Part shown: positions 24,278 through 33,113 of the stretch, in pieces
Layout: the number at the start of each line of letters is the position of its first letter
How positions within the stretch are numbered: position 1 is the first letter of the stretch
NCBI GenBank assembly: GCA_963760935.1
Contig: CAVXFB010000006.1
Span: 372,001 to 436,000 of the forward strand
Origin: CAVXFB01 sp963760935
GTDB lineage: Bacteria; Planctomycetota; Planctomycetia; Pirellulales; Thermoguttaceae
Direction: 5' to 3'
DNA: 64,000 nucleotides
Notes under the pieces: model-generated
Told to the model about the DNA's origin: nothing
What the model saw: the letters and a program-made list of their open reading frames with translations, nothing else
Database searches by the model: none
Program-made: the position numbers and the translations under genes

Positions 24278-25666
24278 ATGAAGAAGAGGCACGTCGCTAG
24301 TGGCGACCAGCGGTTGTATCTAGGCGTGGATATCGGCGGTACGAAGGTGCAAGCGTCGCTGGTGCGCGAATCGGGCGAGATCATTGGGCGGGAGCGGTCG
24401 CCCACGCCGCGGAGCGGTGGACCGGAACGCGTCGTGGCCGCCATTGAAAAGTGCATGGACGACATGATCCATAAGGGCGGCATCGGCCCTGGCGATCTGA
24501 CGGCCATCGGCATCGCCGTGCCCGGCGTCGTCGATCCCGACCGCGGTCTGGTCGTCGTCGCGCCGAACATGCGGTTGACGGGCGTGGATATCGGCTCGCT
24601 CCTGAGAGCTCGATTCAAAGCACCGATCATCATCGGCAATGACGGAAATTTCGGCGCATTGGGCGAGACGTGGCTCGGATCGGCACGCAAGGCTAAGAGT
24701 GCTCTGTATATCTGCGTCGGCACGGGCATCGGTAGCGGCTTCGTGCAGCGCGGCAAGCTATGGCGGGGCGATCGCGAGTCGGCCGGCGAGGTCGGCCATA
24801 TGATTATGCAGTTGGACGGCCCAAAATGTGGCTGTGGCAACCACGGTTGCTTCGAGGCATTGGCCAGCCGTACGGCCATCGAGCGCGACATCCGTCAAGC
24901 GATCGCTGCCGGCCGCGCAAGCGTGCTTACGCAATTGGCCGGCGGCGATCTGTCGGTGATTCGCAGCGGCATGATCCGCAAGGCGCTCGAGGTCGAAGAT
25001 GAACTGGTCACGGGCATCATGCACCGCGCGGCCGAGGTGGTAGGCTACGCCTGTGTCAACGTGCGGCACCTGATCGACCCGGCGGCGATTGTCCTTGGCG
25101 GAGGCGTGGTGGTGGCCTGCAATGACTTCATCATGCCGATCGTCGAGAATATCGTTGGGATGGATCCGCTGCCGGGCGCTCGCGAAGGGGGCCGCGTGCT
25201 GCTGTCGGCCTTGGGCGACGACGCCGTGGTCCTTGGTGCGGTGGCCGCCGCACGCCGGCTTGTCGGTCGGAGTCCGTTTAAGAAGCGCTTTGCCATTCGC
25301 CCGACATACCCGGAAATCACCCAGGTCAGCTATGGCGAGGTGACCGTGAATGGGCGGACGTACGGTCGCGACATCTATATCTCCGTCACCGGCAAAGTGA
25401 AGAAGCGGGACGACGACCTTGCCAAGGACAATTACGGTTCGACCCACACCGTCGGGCCGCGAGAGCTGGAAAAGGTATGCCGAGGCGGGCCGGAGGTGCT
25501 GTTCGTCGGCGCCGGCAAGTCGAACAAGGTTGAATTGACGGAAGACGCCCGGCGTTTTCTTGCCCAGCGCTCGATCAAGGTCGCGATCGAGCCGACGGTC
25601 AAGGCCGTCGAGAGCTACAACCGCTCGAAACTCCGCAAGGCAACCCTGCTGCACGTGACCTGCTGA
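24278..25666 (+). CDS. ROK-family sugar kinase fused to a C-terminal Mth938-like domain
   Basis: 462 residues; AAGGAGG 5 nt before the ATG. Residues about 14-330 are a ROK kinase: LYLGVDIGGTKVQASLV, a complete zinc site GPKCGCGNHGCFEALASR, and GTGIGSGFV. Residues about 345-462 resemble the Mth938/NDUFAF3 (DUF498) fold: VSYGEVTVNGRTYGRDIYIS, the GPEVLFVGAGKSNKVELTED core and ending NRSKLRKATLLHVTC. Both domains appear intact in one frame. Likely a glucokinase-type activity; the role of the second domain is unknown. The fusion is a notable oddity. Confidence 0.85.
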   Translation: MKKRHVASGDQRLYLGVDIGGTKVQASLVRESGEIIGRERSPTPRSGGPERVVAAIEKCMDDMIHKGGIGPGDLTAIGIAVPGVVDPDRGLVVVAPNMRLTGVDIGSLLRARFKAPIIIGNDGNFGALGETWLGSARKAKSALYICVGTGIGSGFVQRGKLWRGDRESAGEVGHMIMQLDGPKCGCGNHGCFEALASRTAIERDIRQAIAAGRASVLTQLAGGDLSVIRSGMIRKALEVEDELVTGIMHRAAEVVGYACVNVRHLIDPAAIVLGGGVVVACNDFIMPIVENIVGMDPLPGAREGGRVLLSALGDDAVVLGAVAAARRLVGRSPFKKRFAIRPTYPEITQVSYGEVTVNGRTYGRDIYISVTGKVKKRDDDLAKDNYGSTHTVGPRELEKVCRGGPEVLFVGAGKSNKVELTEDARRFLAQRSIKVAIEPTVKAVESYNRSKLRKATLLHVTC

Positions 25667-25937
25667 AGACGTTGACAGCAAGCCGGTTATCCTTCATACG
25701 CCTCGCAGCACGCGAGTCTCTACGCTCACGCACCACCTACGGACGTCGACAGGCATCAGTTGAACAGAGTTGCCCGTCGAAGCCGCGCAACTTGACCTTT
25801 GCCAGTAGCGCTGCTCGAATTTTCTCGCTGAGTGATGGCCACGACGCGACGGCAAGACTCACTTCTTGCGATCTTTTGCGAAGCCTTGCCGACGCCTGCT
25901 ATGCCGCTTTTTCGAGGGTCGATTCGGCCGCCCTGTC

Positions 25938-26201
25938 TTATCGTCGATATACGTCTTTTCGATGGGCCAGTCGCAGCACCAGAATCACCAGCCGGTCATC
26001 GTGGATTTCGTATACGACGCGATAGTCGCCCACGCGGATGCGCCAAAGGTCTTCGTGTCCCGCCAATTTGACGACGCCTCTTGGCCTCGGATTGTGGACC
26101 AACGCCTCTACTTCACCGACGATTCGCCGTTGCAGAGCATCGGGGAGTTTGCGTAGCTGCCGATCGGCCGACGGCTTGAAGAAGACTTTGTACTGGCTCA
26201 C
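25938..26201 (-). CDS. RelE/ParE-family toxin
   Basis: 87 residues, full length for the family: YKVFFKPSADRQLRKLPDAL at the N-terminus, then LWRIRVGDYRVVYEIHDDRL and ending VLRLAHRKDVYRR, carrying the Arg/Tyr residues expected in RelE-type nucleases. It starts 3 nt after the antitoxin stop. Whether it targets mRNA or gyrase cannot be told from this sequence. Confidence 0.88.
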   Translation of the reverse strand: MSQYKVFFKPSADRQLRKLPDALQRRIVGEVEALVHNPRPRGVVKLAGHEDLWRIRVGDYRVVYEIHDDRLVILVLRLAHRKDVYRR

Positions 26202-26204
26202 GGC

Positions 26205-26453
26205 CTATTTCATCCCCAATCGGGCCTTGATCTTCTCCAGGGGCACCTCGCCCTTTTCTTTGCGTGCCTTCAGCGCAGAGCGAATATCGGCCCGATTCTC
26301 CATTTCCTCGATCAAGGCCAAGTCTTCCATCGGCACCACAGCCAGCACCTGCTTGCCGCGCCGCTGCAAAACGATCCGCTCGCCGCCATAGGCAACGCGG
26401 TTAATCACATCGGCCAAGTTGGCCCGAATGTCGGCAACACCAATTTCGGTCAT
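26205..26453 (-). CDS. Phd/YefM-family antitoxin
   Basis: 82 residues from the ATG at 26453, with AGGAG about 7 nt upstream; the frame is open to a TTG at 26471. N-terminal DNA-binding fold TEIGVADIRANLADVINRVA and GERIVLQRRGKQVLAVVPME, then a charged C-terminal toxin-binding tail (KARKEKGEVPLEKIKARLG). First gene of the operon, probably autoregulated through the operator at 26479-26494. Confidence 0.87.
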   Translation of the reverse strand: MTEIGVADIRANLADVINRVAYGGERIVLQRRGKQVLAVVPMEDLALIEEMENRADIRSALKARKEKGEVPLEKIKARLGMK

Positions 26454-26478
26454 GGGTCCTCTCCTGCTCAAAATGTCT

Positions 26479-26517
26479 CATTATGTACATTATGGCATTT
26501 TACGCTGTTTTCGTCAA
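26479..26517 (-). promoter_or_regulatory. Promoter and operator of the toxin-antitoxin operon
   Basis: Minus-strand TTGACG (26512-26517), 17-nt spacer, CATAAT (26489-26494). The -10 overlaps two direct copies of CATTATG (26479-26485 and 26488-26494, plus strand) around an ATGTACAT palindrome. Overlap of a spaced repeat with the -10 fits autorepression by the antitoxin. Confidence 0.55.
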
Positions 26518-26705
26518 GTCGGGTCCGGGAGCGGACTGTCGCTATTACAAACGCCATCGCCGACACTTCGTGATGTTGTCGGTCACGATCCCTCGATTGC
26601 CTGTAGCTCCCACCACTGCCTCCACCGCCGGAGTAAGCCTACTCCCGGACAAGTCCCCGCGCTAACGGGTTGGACGAAGCTTCACTTTGTTGAAAGACTA
26701 GTTCC

Positions 26706-27824
26706 TTAACTTAGATCAGCCGCCGTGGTGTCAGGACCGGGATGGCAACTACCTTGCAGATCATAGATCAAGAGTCTTGACATCCCGTCATGGAAGTAAT
26801 CCTTGTCGATCTGCTGAAGATCTTCGGCCGGCAGGGGGCGGTCGCCATCGACAAACACCGCGCCAAAGAACTGGCCACGATCCTTAAAAAGGAACGGATT
26901 GTTGCAGAGAAACGCTCGCGCCGCAGGCGAATGCGACAGGATCCGCAGCGCGAAGTGGCAGTTGCCGTTGGCGGCGATGCGTTGCGACCAACTCCGCTTG
27001 AACTGTAAGACGCCATCGCGCAGAAACGGCCGCGACCAGCCCAGCCATACGCGGGTGTGCCCCTTTCCTTGCAGATATTCCATGCTGAAATGCACGACGG
27101 CCGAGCCGACCGCGCCGCCGGCGACATAGTCGCGATTTCCGTCACGGACGCCCATCTCCCAAAGGTGTGGCCCGCGCGGTTCGTAAAGGATTAGTTGCCC
27201 GGCAATCGTCCTGTCCTGATCTTTGATCAACAACAGATCGCAGTTCTGAAAACCGGCTCTCAGGTCTTCATAGGTCGATAGATCGGGCTCGGGCCCATGC
27301 CTCTCGAACATATACGGCAGGTACATGTTGTAATAGAAATCGTCGAATTGTTGTGGGTCTCGCGTCACTTCGTATTGGAACGCATGACGGCGCAGTCGCC
27401 GCAGGTTTCGGTTCACTTTGTGCAAGGCGGTGGCGCTGCGAGGGAGGTCTGCCGTTCCGATGACCCAGGCCGGAATCACGAACCAGTCGCGGCGCCGCAC
27501 GAAGCGCAGATACGGGTCGGCGAGTTCCAGTACCATGAGCGAGCATTCCGCCGCTGATGCAGGCGGTGTTCTGGCGAGCTGCCAGAGCCAGAAGCGGCCG
27601 AGAGACCGTTGCCGCACGTCGCCGCGAAAAATCGTGTGGAGCAGGAATTTCTTATTTTCGCCCCGTACGGCGCAGGCGATTGAAAGTGGCAAACCACTGC
27701 TTCGCTCCTCTCCATCGACGAGCCACAGCTCTACTCGAAGCCCGCGCAACCACCAGCAGGCGGCAATTGGTCTGTAGATGGCCCACAAGACCGTCGCGGC
27801 GATTTTGCGTAAGACTTGTGGCAT
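26706..27824 (-). CDS. GNAT/FemAB-like acyltransferase-type protein, paralogue 1 of 3
   Basis: 372 residues. N-terminal hydrophobic segment with RPIAACWWLRGLRVELWLVD shared by all three paralogues; then RNLRRLRRHAFQYEVTRDP, DDFYYNMYLPYMFERHG, LLLIKDQDRTIAGQLILYE, and the most conserved stretch WLGWSRPFLRDGVLQFK-SW. The C-terminus ends NNPFLFKDRGQFFGAVFVDG. The pattern resembles the GNAT-like fold of FemAB/acyl-transfer proteins, inferred from motif style only. The substrate is unknown. Last of the three-gene tandem array. Confidence 0.75.
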   Translation of the reverse strand: MPQVLRKIAATVLWAIYRPIAACWWLRGLRVELWLVDGEERSSGLPLSIACAVRGENKKFLLHTIFRGDVRQRSLGRFWLWQLARTPPASAAECSLMVLELADPYLRFVRRRDWFVIPAWVIGTADLPRSATALHKVNRNLRRLRRHAFQYEVTRDPQQFDDFYYNMYLPYMFERHGPEPDLSTYEDLRAGFQNCDLLLIKDQDRTIAGQLILYEPRGPHLWEMGVRDGNRDYVAGGAVGSAVVHFSMEYLQGKGHTRVWLGWSRPFLRDGVLQFKRSWSQRIAANGNCHFALRILSHSPAARAFLCNNPFLFKDRGQFFGAVFVDGDRPLPAEDLQQIDKDYFHDGMSRLLIYDLQGSCHPGPDTTAADLS

Positions 27825-27852
27825 GTGTGGCGATTTTGCTATGGCCGGACGT

Positions 27853-29052
27853 TCAACCGCTCGACGGCACGTTGTTGGCCTGCGCGGGTTGCTGATGATA
27901 ATCTACGGCGCTCGAAGGGGGCTCGGCTGGCGCGTCGGGCTCGACCGCTTCTCCCGGCCGCAACCGATAGATCAGCAGCCGTTCCAGCCCGTCATGGAGA
28001 TAGTCCATCACTAATCGTCCAAGCTCGTCGGGATCACTCCCGTTGTCACCCTCGACGAAGACAGCGGCACAGAACGAGCCACCGCGTCGACAGATAAACG
28101 GATTCTCTCGCAAAAAGGCACTGGCTGCCGGGGTGTTGGTCAGGATTTTTAAAGCGAAACCGTGGCTGCGGCCGCGGACGATTCGTTGCGACCACTTCCG
28201 CTTGAACTGCAGCACGCCATCGCGGAGAAACGGCCTGGACCAACCCAGGCCCGCCGTTGTGTGTCCCTTCTCCTCCAAGTGTTGCATGGCAAAATGATAC
28301 AGCGCCACGCCCGCGCCGCGTTTGAAATGGGTTCGATCGCCGTCGCGAATCCCCATATCCCACAGGCAAGGGCCGGTCTTGCCGTGCATGATCAGCGAGC
28401 CGGCGATGGACTGGCCTTGGTTCTTAACGAGCAGCAAATCACTGTCCTCGAATTGCGAGTTGAGCTCTCGGTAGTTGGATACCTCAGCACAATCGCCAAA
28501 TCGGCCCGTGGAGTACGGTACGTACATGTTGTAATAGAAATCATCGAACTTTTGCCGATCGCGAGTGACTTCGTACTCGAGTTTGTTGTGCCGGATTTGC
28601 CGCAGCTCCTCACCGACTTTGCGGAGCGCTGCGGCATCGCGCGGAAGGGCTATCTCGCCGAAGACCCAACTCGGAATCCAGAACCAGCCGGGCGCCCCGG
28701 CGAGTTTGATTCGTGACGAGTTCGTCTCGACGACGATTATCGAACAGTCGGAGGCCGCGGCTGGAATCGTGCGGCGCAAACGCCACAGCCAGAATCGGCC
28801 GAGGCGGCGTTCGCGATACTCGCCGTCGAACATCAGGCCCAGCAGATAGCTCTTATTCGTATATTGCAGCCCGCTGAGAATTGAAAGCGGCAGGCCGCTG
28901 CCGCGTTCGCGCCCTTCGACGATCCACAATTCCACTCGCAGTGACTGCAACCACCAGTAGGGTACAAGCGGTCTGGACACGACCCAGAGCAGGGCAGAGC
29001 CCACGTGAGCCAGCAGCGGCCGTAGCTTGGCGAAAAAGTGGACGTAATTCAT
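27853..29052 (-). CDS. GNAT/FemAB-like acyltransferase-type protein, paralogue 2 of 3
   Basis: 399 residues. Shares the conserved blocks of its neighbours: RPLVPYWWLQSLRVELWIVE, LRQIRHNKLEYEVTRDRQKF, DDFYYNMYVPYSTGRFG, LLVKNQGQSIAGSLIMHGK, LGWSRPFLRDGVLQFKRKW, and NPFICRRGGSFCAAVFVEGD. The gap to each neighbour in the array is 28 nt. The C-terminal tail (EPDAPAEPPSS) is Pro/Ala-rich and specific to this copy. Confidence 0.75.
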   Translation of the reverse strand: MNYVHFFAKLRPLLAHVGSALLWVVSRPLVPYWWLQSLRVELWIVEGRERGSGLPLSILSGLQYTNKSYLLGLMFDGEYRERRLGRFWLWRLRRTIPAAASDCSIIVVETNSSRIKLAGAPGWFWIPSWVFGEIALPRDAAALRKVGEELRQIRHNKLEYEVTRDRQKFDDFYYNMYVPYSTGRFGDCAEVSNYRELNSQFEDSDLLLVKNQGQSIAGSLIMHGKTGPCLWDMGIRDGDRTHFKRGAGVALYHFAMQHLEEKGHTTAGLGWSRPFLRDGVLQFKRKWSQRIVRGRSHGFALKILTNTPAASAFLRENPFICRRGGSFCAAVFVEGDNGSDPDELGRLVMDYLHDGLERLLIYRLRPGEAVEPDAPAEPPSSAVDYHQQPAQANNVPSSG

Positions 29053-29080
29053 GCGGCTGATAGCCTTCAGTGCTGCGGTG

Positions 29081-30292
29081 TTAGGTCACGGTTGCCAAAC
29101 GTCTCTTGGAGCCGTCCGATACAGAGACTAGTTCGATATAGTCCGGTAATTCTGATGAAGTAGGACTTGACGTCGATTCTGGCGGTTGACGCAAGCAGTG
29201 CACGCATACCCGTGCCATCCCCGTATGGAAAAACTCCTTGCCGATATGCTCGATTGCCTCGGTTGTAGGCGGTTGTTCCGCGTCGAGGAACACCGCGCCG
29301 AAGAAATGGCCGTCGCGCTTGAAAAGGAAGGGATTATTACACAGAAACGCCGTACTTCCCGGGGTATTGGCCACGACGGTCAAGACGAAACCGTCGAACT
29401 CCGACTTGACGATACGCTGCGACCATTTCTTCTTGAACTGGAGCACACCGTCGTTAAGAAATGGCCTGGACCAACCGAGCCACGCCTTTCGATGCCCTTG
29501 ATCCTGCAAGTATTGGAAACCGTAGTGATAAAGGGCGCATGCGGCGCCGGCCTTCACGTTGTCGCGGTTGCCGTCGCGAACGCCCATGATGCCGAAGCAG
29601 CTTCCCGATTCATAATGCATCAGCAACTGGCCAGCAATCGTTTGCTCCTGGTTTCTGATCAGCAGCAAGTCGCTGAACGCCATATCGGCCTGCATGCGCT
29701 GACCGGACACCAGTATCGCGCGGTCCCCGAATATCTTCGAGATGTACGGCACATACATGTTGTTATAGAAATCATCGCATTGGCCCGGATCTCGAGTGAT
29801 TTCGAACTGCAGGCCGTGCCGTCGTATTCGTCGCAGGTCGCCGTTGACTTTGCGAGTTGCCTCAGGGTCGCGAGGCAGCGTTACCTCTCCAAATACCCAA
29901 CCTGGAATGAAATACGAATTGTGCGAGCGTGCGAGGGCACATTTCAAATGCGACTCATCGGTTTCGAGAATGACCAGAGAACAGGCGGACGCCGTTGCGG
30001 ATGGCGACTCGGCGATGTTCCACAGCCAATGACGGCCAAGATGTCCTCGCCGGTACGGCTTTCTGAAGATCAGTTCTAACAGATACTTTTGCTCATGCTC
30101 CGATACGGCGCAAAGAACAGAGAGCGGCGAGCCGCTGTGGAGTTCTTCTCCCTCGGCAAGCCAAACGTCGACACGAAGTCGACGCAACCACTGTACGGCT
30201 GCCACCGGCCTGGATACGACCCACCGGAGCGCCCCGATTGCTCCCCGCAAACGCGGCGGCACCGCATCGAAAAAGGCACGAAGAGGCCGCAT
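29081..30292 (-). CDS. GNAT/FemAB-like acyltransferase-type protein, paralogue 3 of 3
   Basis: 403 residues, first in transcription order. Conserved blocks: RPVAAVQWLRRLRVDVWLAE, LRRIRRHGLQFEITRDPGQC, DDFYNNMYVPYISKIFGD, LLLIRNQEQTIAGQLLMHYE, LGWSRPFLNDGVLQFKKKW, NPFLFKRDGHFFGAVFLDAE. It has an extra C-terminal extension of about 30 residues (STSSPTSSELPDYIELVSVS). The 176-bp gap upstream separates it from the radical SAM gene. Confidence 0.75.
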   Translation of the reverse strand: MRPLRAFFDAVPPRLRGAIGALRWVVSRPVAAVQWLRRLRVDVWLAEGEELHSGSPLSVLCAVSEHEQKYLLELIFRKPYRRGHLGRHWLWNIAESPSATASACSLVILETDESHLKCALARSHNSYFIPGWVFGEVTLPRDPEATRKVNGDLRRIRRHGLQFEITRDPGQCDDFYNNMYVPYISKIFGDRAILVSGQRMQADMAFSDLLLIRNQEQTIAGQLLMHYESGSCFGIMGVRDGNRDNVKAGAACALYHYGFQYLQDQGHRKAWLGWSRPFLNDGVLQFKKKWSQRIVKSEFDGFVLTVVANTPGSTAFLCNNPFLFKRDGHFFGAVFLDAEQPPTTEAIEHIGKEFFHTGMARVCVHCLRQPPESTSSPTSSELPDYIELVSVSDGSKRRLATVT

Positions 30293-30469
30293 CGAAAACT
30301 CCCCCGCAAACGCTGGCCGGCAATGCTGTCACGGCCCTCCGGAACGGCCTCCTGCCACTATATGTTTGATTATATCCAGCGAGGCAACAATTATCATTAC
30401 CTGAGGGGGCGCGCCGCCACATTGACTTGCCATCGATGGAATGGTGATTCTAGCTACGGTCGCGCGGAA

Positions 30470-31377
30470 TCACATGCATGCCGAGACACGATCGGTCAAT
30501 CCAGCCTGACGCGCGGCGCGGTCAATGCGGTCGCGAAGCTCGGCGACGTATTTTGCTCGCGCCGGAGCGTCAAAGAAGATCGCACGGTAGCGAGGAAGCA
30601 ATTCGGGGAAGTGCGTCTGCAATAGCAGGGCCAGGGCGGGCCAGACGCGCGGCGCGCGTTCATCGCGTCGACCCAGATCGCATCGACCCCCGATTCGGCC
30701 GCTTGTTGCAGCAGCCCGTCGATGGCCACTTGACTGTCGGAGAGAAACGGCAGCAGCGGCCCGAACATGATCGACGTTTCGAGCCCCTCGCGTCGTGCCA
30801 AATCGAGAACCTCCAACCGGTGTGGGACACTCGCAGCGCCCGGCTCCCAGAGTTGCCGTAGGTGCTCGTTCAACGTGCTGAGGCTGACGCCGACTCTCAC
30901 GCCGCGACCGCGGAAGAGATCGAAATCTCGCATGATGAGGCAACTCTTCGTCAGCAGGCTGATTTGAAAGCCTCGCTCCAACAGCAATTCGCAGCAGCGG
31001 CGCGTCAGCCGGTACCGGGCTTCGATCGGCTGCCAGCCGTCGCAGGCGCTGCTGATGAATACACTTCCCGGTTGAGCGCGGTGCAATTGCCGCTTGAGCG
31101 TTTCGACCGCGTTGATTTTCACGTCGACGAACTGGCCCCACGACTCCGTATGGGGATGAAAGCGCTCCATGAACCGTGCGTAGCAATACGCGCAGCGATG
31201 GGTGCAGCCGGTGTAGCAATTCAGCGAGTAATCGCTCAGCGCGCTACGGTTGAGGATTGTCTTGCAGGCGACCTCGCGGACGACCGGCATTGCGGCGTCG
31301 TCGCACACGTCAGCAAGTATGCGGTCGGTTGACATGTCGAGGATGAGGTAGCGTGTCTCCAGGCCCGCTAGCAGCAC
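30470..31377 (-). CDS. Radical SAM protein (SplB/Rv2578c-like), frameshifted
   Basis: A radical S-adenosylmethionine enzyme of unknown substrate. Residues 58-65 carry the CTHRCAYC cluster motif after NCYTG; REVACKTILNRSALSDY and CDGWQPIEARYRLTRRCCE match the spore-photoproduct-lyase-related group. The frame breaks near 30650-30660: the segment after DAMNAR continues one base shifted as PRVWPALALLLQTHFPELLP to TDRVSACM. One missing base restores 302 residues. Start taken as GTG at 31377; ATG at 31335 is an alternative. Confidence 0.8.
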
Positions 31378-31381
31378 AAGC

Positions 31382-31411
31382 CTTCAGCAGGACCTCGTGC
31401 GGCGTCGTCAC
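31382..31411 (-). repeat. 30-bp leader repeat, copy A (upstream of the radical SAM gene)
   Basis: Minus-strand GTGACGACGCCGCACGAGGT then CCTGCTGAAG; 22 of 30 positions match the copy at 32861-32890. It ends just before the GTG start of the radical SAM gene. Origin unknown. Confidence 0.4.
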
Positions 31412-31444
31412 GCCTCGCTTCTGGTCGGGACGATCGTGGCGGTT

Positions 31445-32818
31445 CTATTCACCTTCCCACACCGGACGGTGCCGGGGAAGTTCGGCTTTGAAGTCGCCCA
31501 GGCTTCCCCAGTGGGTAGGCTCATCGAGGTCGACTTCGGCTACGACCACCGTGCCAAACTGCTTTGCAAGGGCAATGGTCCGGCCCCAATGGTCCCATAC
31601 GGCGGTCAACATCCAACCGCTGGAGATCGGCTCGTACGTGCTGCTGACTACATACACTTGATTCTCCACAGCCCGCGCTTTGGCCAGATCCGGGTTGCAG
31701 CCCCAGACGGGCCAGGCGATGATCTCGGCCCCTTGATTCGTGAGTTGCCGGGCGACCTCGGGGAAGAAGCCGTCGTAGCAGACCATCATGCCGACCTTGC
31801 CGAAGCGGGTTTGAAAGACTGGATATTCATCGCCCGGGGCTACTCCGCTCTTGATCTCGTCACGCGGTAGCGCCACTTTATGGTACTTGCCCACGACTCC
31901 GCCATCGGGCCCTACCAGCACGGCCGTATTGTAAATCAATCGTCCGACCCGCTCGTACAACCCGACAACAATGTACAAATCATGCTTCTTGGCCAACGCG
32001 CCAAAGTAATCGGTCGAGGGGCCGGGGATCGGCTCGGCGCCTTTCTCCATCGAGATTCCGTTGCCCACAAGCGTCACGCATTCACCCAGCACGACCAAGT
32101 CGGCCTTCTGCTTGGCAGCCTCGGCAATCAGCGGTGCGAACATGCGGCAGTTGTCGGCGGGCGACTTGCCGCCCTCCGGGCAGAAGTGGACCGCCGCCAA
32201 GCGCACCTTGCGTCCAGCCGGCTTTGGCGTTTCCTTGAGACTCACATTGCTCCATGTCGCTCGGCCGCCCGGGGCCCACAAGAGACGCAATTCCACTACG
32301 GCTTGAGTCGCCTTTGACGGAACTCGATACGTACCTGATACCTCGGTCCAACCGTGGGCGTCGGTCGCCTTATCGGTCGGATGCTCTGCCTCAGCAGTGG
32401 CGTGCTCGCCGCGCATGTAACCGGCGACAACCATTTCGTCATATGGAACATGCTGGCCTGCCGCATCGAGCCAATTGATCTTCACCATGGCGCTGCGTCG
32501 TGGCACGGCTACGTTCGTCAAATGTCGCAGAGCGGAAAAATGATAGTAGCGGCCACCTTCGACCGGAAAGGTTTTGATCCAGGCCCCATCGAGACCTTGG
32601 CGGCCGTCGGCTTGGATGATGAGAGCGGCTTGGCCGTCAGCCCCTCCGTGGGCGTCGAAGGCGAAGGCCGGCCGAATTTCCTCGCGCGGCGCTTCAATGC
32701 TCCAATCGTCCGGCGCACCATGCACGTTGCCCTCCCACTTTGCCGTGGCCGGCAATACCAGTCCCCACAGACTTAGCGCGGCAATCAACAGACAACGATT
32801 AACATTCGTTCGCGTCAT
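31445..32818 (-). CDS. Secreted nitrilase-family carbon-nitrogen hydrolase
   Basis: 457 residues from the ATG at 32818. Signal peptide (MTRTNVNRCLLIAALSLWGL then VLPATA), an extra N-terminal beta-rich region (about 25-190), then a nitrilase domain (about 195-457). The catalytic triad is intact: Glu in VVLGECVTLVG, Lys in VGKYHKVALPRDE, Cys in VGMMVCYDGFFPE. The added region may bind a carbohydrate or wall polymer, but this is a guess. Reaction likely amide or nitrile hydrolysis outside the cytoplasm. Confidence 0.88.
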   Translation of the reverse strand: MTRTNVNRCLLIAALSLWGLVLPATAKWEGNVHGAPDDWSIEAPREEIRPAFAFDAHGGADGQAALIIQADGRQGLDGAWIKTFPVEGGRYYHFSALRHLTNVAVPRRSAMVKINWLDAAGQHVPYDEMVVAGYMRGEHATAEAEHPTDKATDAHGWTEVSGTYRVPSKATQAVVELRLLWAPGGRATWSNVSLKETPKPAGRKVRLAAVHFCPEGGKSPADNCRMFAPLIAEAAKQKADLVVLGECVTLVGNGISMEKGAEPIPGPSTDYFGALAKKHDLYIVVGLYERVGRLIYNTAVLVGPDGGVVGKYHKVALPRDEIKSGVAPGDEYPVFQTRFGKVGMMVCYDGFFPEVARQLTNQGAEIIAWPVWGCNPDLAKARAVENQVYVVSSTYEPISSGWMLTAVWDHWGRTIALAKQFGTVVVAEVDLDEPTHWGSLGDFKAELPRHRPVWEGE

Positions 32819-32860
32819 GGTATCGCTCCCAATGCTTCGGGTCGTGTTATTGGCAAGGCA

Positions 32861-32890
32861 CTTCAGCAGAACATCTCGTGGCGTCGCCAC
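32861..32890 (-). repeat. 30-bp leader repeat, copy B (upstream of the nitrilase gene)
   Basis: Minus-strand GTGGCGACGCCACGAGATGT then TCTGCTGAAG, matching copy A at 31382-31411 at 22 of 30 positions. It lies 43 nt upstream of the nitrilase ATG. Nothing else was seen in the 295-bp gap 32819-33113. Confidence 0.4.
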
Positions 32891-33113
32891 ATTGAATGCT
32901 AGCGGGGTACCCGAGTTCAACCAACAATATACCACGGAACGAGGCTCCCGCGACATCGAGGCCAGTCGGCGGTGTTTGTCGCCGCTGCGCAAGCCGACAC
33001 CCGGACACGGCAACTCAAGCGACCATAATTGAAGACGGCGTGATTCGTTTGCCGGCAATGCCGTAGTAGTGCAGGCCGACCGGTTGTTGGTCGGCAACGA
33101 GAGTGAGTTCCTC

